Shown here piece by piece: positions 39,497 through 41,658 of a DNA stretch of 41,658 bases. This stretch comes from Brevundimonas sp. Its GTDB lineage: Bacteria > Pseudomonadota > Alphaproteobacteria > Caulobacterales > Caulobacteraceae. Within the stretch, counting starts at the first letter, position 1, and the number at the start of each line of letters is the position of its first letter. Under the pieces are notes generated by a model. The model was given only the letters and a program-made list of their open reading frames with translations. It did no database searches and had not been told where the DNA came from. The DNA lies in contig SCVB01000100.1 in assembly GCA_004296955.1 (NCBI GenBank), forward strand, positions 1 to 41,658, given 5' to 3'. The translations under genes and the position numbers were made by a program.

Positions 39497-41364
39497 GCGG
39501 CCTTCCGCCGCCGCCCCGGCGCGGCCCTGGGCTCGTCCTCGAACAGTTCGGCCAGCTTCTCGATCATCACCCCGGCCAGCTGTTCGACATCGACGATGGT
39601 CACGGCGCGGCGATACCAGCGGGTCACGTCATGGCCGATGCCGATGGCGATCAGCTCGACCGGCGACCGGGTCTCGATCTCGGCGATCACCTGCCGCAGA
39701 TGTTTGTCCAGATACAGGGCCGCATTGGCCGACTGGGTGGAATCGTCGACCGGCGAGCCGTCGGAAATGACCATGAGGATGCGCCGCGCCTCGGTCCGGC
39801 CCAGCAGCCGCTCATGGGCCCAGGTCAGGGCCTCGCCGTCGATGTTTTCCTTGAGCAGCCCCTCGCGCATCATCAGGCCGAGGCTCTTCTTCGCCCGCCG
39901 CCAGGGCGAGTCCGCCGACTTGTAGATGATGTGGCGCAGGTCGTTCAGGCGTCCGGGATTGGCCGGCTTGCCGGCGGTGATCCAGGCCTCGCGCGCCTGC
40001 CCGCCCTTCCAGGCCCGGGTGGTGAAGCCGAGAATCTCGACCTTGACCCCGCACCGCTCCAGGGTCCGCGCCAGGATGTCGGCGCAGACCGCCGCCACCA
40101 TGATCGGCCGCCCGCGCATCGAGCCGGAATTGTCGAGCAGCAGGGTCACGACGGTGTCGCGGAACGGGCTTTCGCTCTCGGCCTTGAAGCTGAGCGGCGA
40201 GGTCGGATCGGTAATGATCCGGGTCAGGCGGGCCGTGTCCAGCACGCCTTCCTCGAGGTCGAAATGCCAGCTTCGGTTCTGCTGCGCCATCAGCCGGCGC
40301 TGCAGCTTGTTGGCCAGCCGCGCCACCACCGACGACAGGGCGGTCAGTTGCTGGTCCAGCAGGGCGCGCAGCCGCTCCAGTTCATTGGGATCGCACAGGT
40401 CCGCGGCGTCGACGACCTCGTCATAGGCGGTGGTGAAGACGCGATAGGCGTCGATCGGCCGGCCGTCGTCGCCGGTCTGCTGGCGGTTGGGCAGGGCGCC
40501 CTCGTTGACGTCGGGCCCCTCGTCCGAGGCCTCGCCGTCGGGCGCCCCCTCGGAGCCATCCGGCCGGGCGTCGCGATCGTCGCCCTGGGTCTGGTCGTCG
40601 GCCGAGCCGTCCATGGTCTGGCCTTCGCCGCCGCCGGCGTCGTCTTCCTCGTCCTGATCGTCGGCGGCGTCGGGCGCCTGGGGATCGGGGTCGTCCTCGC
40701 CCTGTTCGTCCGAGGCGTCGTCGCCCCGGCCGTCGCCGGGATCGAGATCGAGGGCGCGCAGCACGTCCTTGAGCCGGGCGGCGAAGGCGACCTGGTCGTC
40801 GGCGACCTCGGCCAGGGCGTTGAGCTTCGCGCCGGCCTTGTCCTCCATGGCCGTGCGGACGAGGTCCAGCATGGCGGCGGCGCCGTCGGGCGCGCGCTGG
40901 CCGGTCAGCCGTTCCCGCACCAGCAGGGCCACGGCCTCGGCCACGGGCACGCGCTCGGCCTCGGTCGCGCGCAGGGCCCCCATCTTCTCCAGCCGCGTCA
41001 GCAGGGCCGCGCCCATATTGGCGCGAACCCCCGCCAGCGATTGCGAGCCGACGGCCTCGACCCGCGCCTGCTCCACCGCCTCGAACACCTCGGCGGCCCG
41101 GCTGTCGATCGGCCGCAACCGGGCGTGCAGGGCTTCGTCGTGGTTGGCCAGGCGTAGCGCCAGCCGGTCGGCCTGGCCGCGCAGGGTCGCGCTCTCGGGC
41201 CCGGCCGGATCACGCGGCGGATGCGGCAGGGTCAGGACGCCGTTCGACAGTTTCGGCCCGTCGGAGCCGAACACCACCTCGAGCTCGGACTGCTCCGCCA
41301 GCGCCCGCGCCGCATGGGCGAGGGCGCGTTTGAAGACGTCTGCGGGGGTCTCGGCGGCGGCCAT
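39493..41364 (-). CDS. cobT: Cobaltochelatase subunit CobT
   Basis: A 623-residue subunit of the aerobic cobalamin cobaltochelatase (CobN-CobS-CobT), which inserts cobalt into hydrogenobyrinic acid a,c-diamide. The ATG at 41364 begins [25 protein letters not shown]; an open frame extends further upstream but is not family-like. The N-terminal helical domain is followed by a strongly acidic Asp/Glu/Gly linker (about residues 205-290). The C-terminal VWA domain has the MIDAS motif DNSGSMRG with Asp411. It ends APGRRRKAA. The partner cobS and cobN genes are not in the window; cobS is often adjacent. The phytase-like gene follows with an ATGA overlap. Confidence 0.95.
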   Translation of the reverse strand: MAAAETPADVFKRALAHAARALAEQSELEVVFGSDGPKLSNGVLTLPHPPRDPAGPESATLRGQADRLALRLANHDEALHARLRPIDSRAAEVFEAVEQARVEAVGSQSLAGVRANMGAALLTRLEKMGALRATEAERVPVAEAVALLVRERLTGQRAPDGAAAMLDLVRTAMEDKAGAKLNALAEVADDQVAFAARLKDVLRALDLDPGDGRGDDASDEQGEDDPDPQAPDAADDQDEEDDAGGGEGQTMDGSADDQTQGDDRDARPDGSEGAPDGEASDEGPDVNEGALPNRQQTGDDGRPIDAYRVFTTAYDEVVDAADLCDPNELERLRALLDQQLTALSSVVARLANKLQRRLMAQQNRSWHFDLEEGVLDTARLTRIITDPTSPLSFKAESESPFRDTVVTLLLDNSGSMRGRPIMVAAVCADILARTLERCGVKVEILGFTTRAWKGGQAREAWITAGKPANPGRLNDLRHIIYKSADSPWRRAKKSLGLMMREGLLKENIDGEALTWAHERLLGRTEARRILMVISDGSPVDDSTQSANAALYLDKHLRQVIAEIETRSPVELIAIGIGHDVTRWYRRAVTIVDVEQLAGVMIEKLAELFEDEPRAAPGRRRKAA

Positions 41365-41407
41365 GGGGTTCGTTAGCGTGTCCCGGTGCGTGGGTGAAGG
41401 GAGTTGC

Positions 41408-41438
41408 GTTCTCCCTCCCCCTTGGAGGGAGGGAGAAC
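41408..41438. repeat. Strong hairpin upstream of cobT
   Basis: GTTCTCCCTCCCCC pairs, with one mismatch, with GAGGGAGGGAGAAC. The structure lies 44 nt upstream of the cobT start in a 294-nt non-coding stretch running to the window edge. It looks like a dispersed intergenic repeat of the kind common in Caulobacterales, or a terminator-like structure. No cobalamin riboswitch core is recognised in the visible part. Confidence 0.6.
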
Positions 41439-41658
41439 GATGGCGCACGACTCTTCGCCGCCTGCTTTCGCGGCGGTCGGGGAGGGCGCGGGGCGGCCGG
41501 GCCTCGCCCGGTGCTGTTGTGTTGTTACCGTTTCGACGAAGCTGACCAGCCCCGCGCAGCCGTTTTCCACGCGCTCTCCGGCTGGCGGCCCTTGCTTCGG
41601 GCCTTGCCGGATCTCCGCCATGGGCATTGCTGACCATGACGCGCGGCGGACATGACGG

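Overview
The window is high-GC chromosomal DNA from an alphaproteobacterium, most likely Caulobacterales (Caulobacter/Brevundimonas-like; the genus is inferred from gene content and style, not proven). The case rests on a RegB/RegA redox pair beside SenC, a ChvI-ChvG-HprK-EIIA-HPr cluster, a short HPr kinase, intracellular PHB depolymerase, the alphaproteobacterial form of HisRS, aerobic CobT, Coq7, and many His-rich or lipoprotein-type exported proteins. Coding density is about 90 percent, and many neighbours share 1-4 nt stop/start overlaps.

Layout. 1-1.0 kb: the 3' end of pnp with a strong terminator, then a small secreted protein whose paralogue lies at 38.2 kb. 1.0-4.6 kb: regB-regA-PepSY operon on the minus strand, divergent from a SCO1/SenC gene. 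4.6-4.8 kb: four REP-like palindromes. 4.8-5.8 kb: an ECF sigma factor translationally coupled to a small membrane protein. 6.0-7.9 kb: phaZ and a YgjP-type metallopeptidase. 7.9-13.1 kb: PBP1A, an exported alpha/beta hydrolase, a Rieske oxygenase and a TetR regulator whose likely operator is echoed at the oxygenase start. 13.3-17.4 kb: Kef-type antiporter and an exported M13 zinc peptidase. 17.4-17.9 kb: an intergenic block with two terminators, a heptamer array with an inverted partner, and a candidate small RNA. 17.9-22.7 kb: hisS, a DUF418 protein, a membrane protein, 3-hydroxybutyryl-CoA dehydrogenase and YggT. 22.8 kb: tRNA-Ala(CGC), followed by a lipoprotein gene of different composition, trhO and a secreted protein.

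25.8-29.3 kb: envelope-stress and PTS signalling operon (chvI-chvG-hprK-EIIA-ptsH), divergent from a 572-residue protein of unknown function. 31.3-35.0 kb: zf-TFIIB protein, exported DUF885 protein, and an ArsR regulator divergent from a fatty-acid desaturase with a perfect palindrome between them. 35.2-38.5 kb: lipoprotein, glyoxalase I, VTT/YqaA membrane protein, dsbB, coq7 and the second small secreted protein. 38.5-41.4 kb: phytase-like exported protein and cobT. 41.4-41.7 kb: non-coding, with one strong hairpin.

Themes: respiration and redox (RegBA, SenC, Coq7, DsbB), carbon storage and PTS control (PhaZ, Hbd, HprK/HPr), and envelope maintenance (PBP1A, ChvGI, exported hydrolases). I see no phage, insertion sequence, CRISPR array or defence island. 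The less ordinary content is in intergenic DNA (repeats, palindromes, a possible sRNA) and in a few uncharacterised or unusual proteins.
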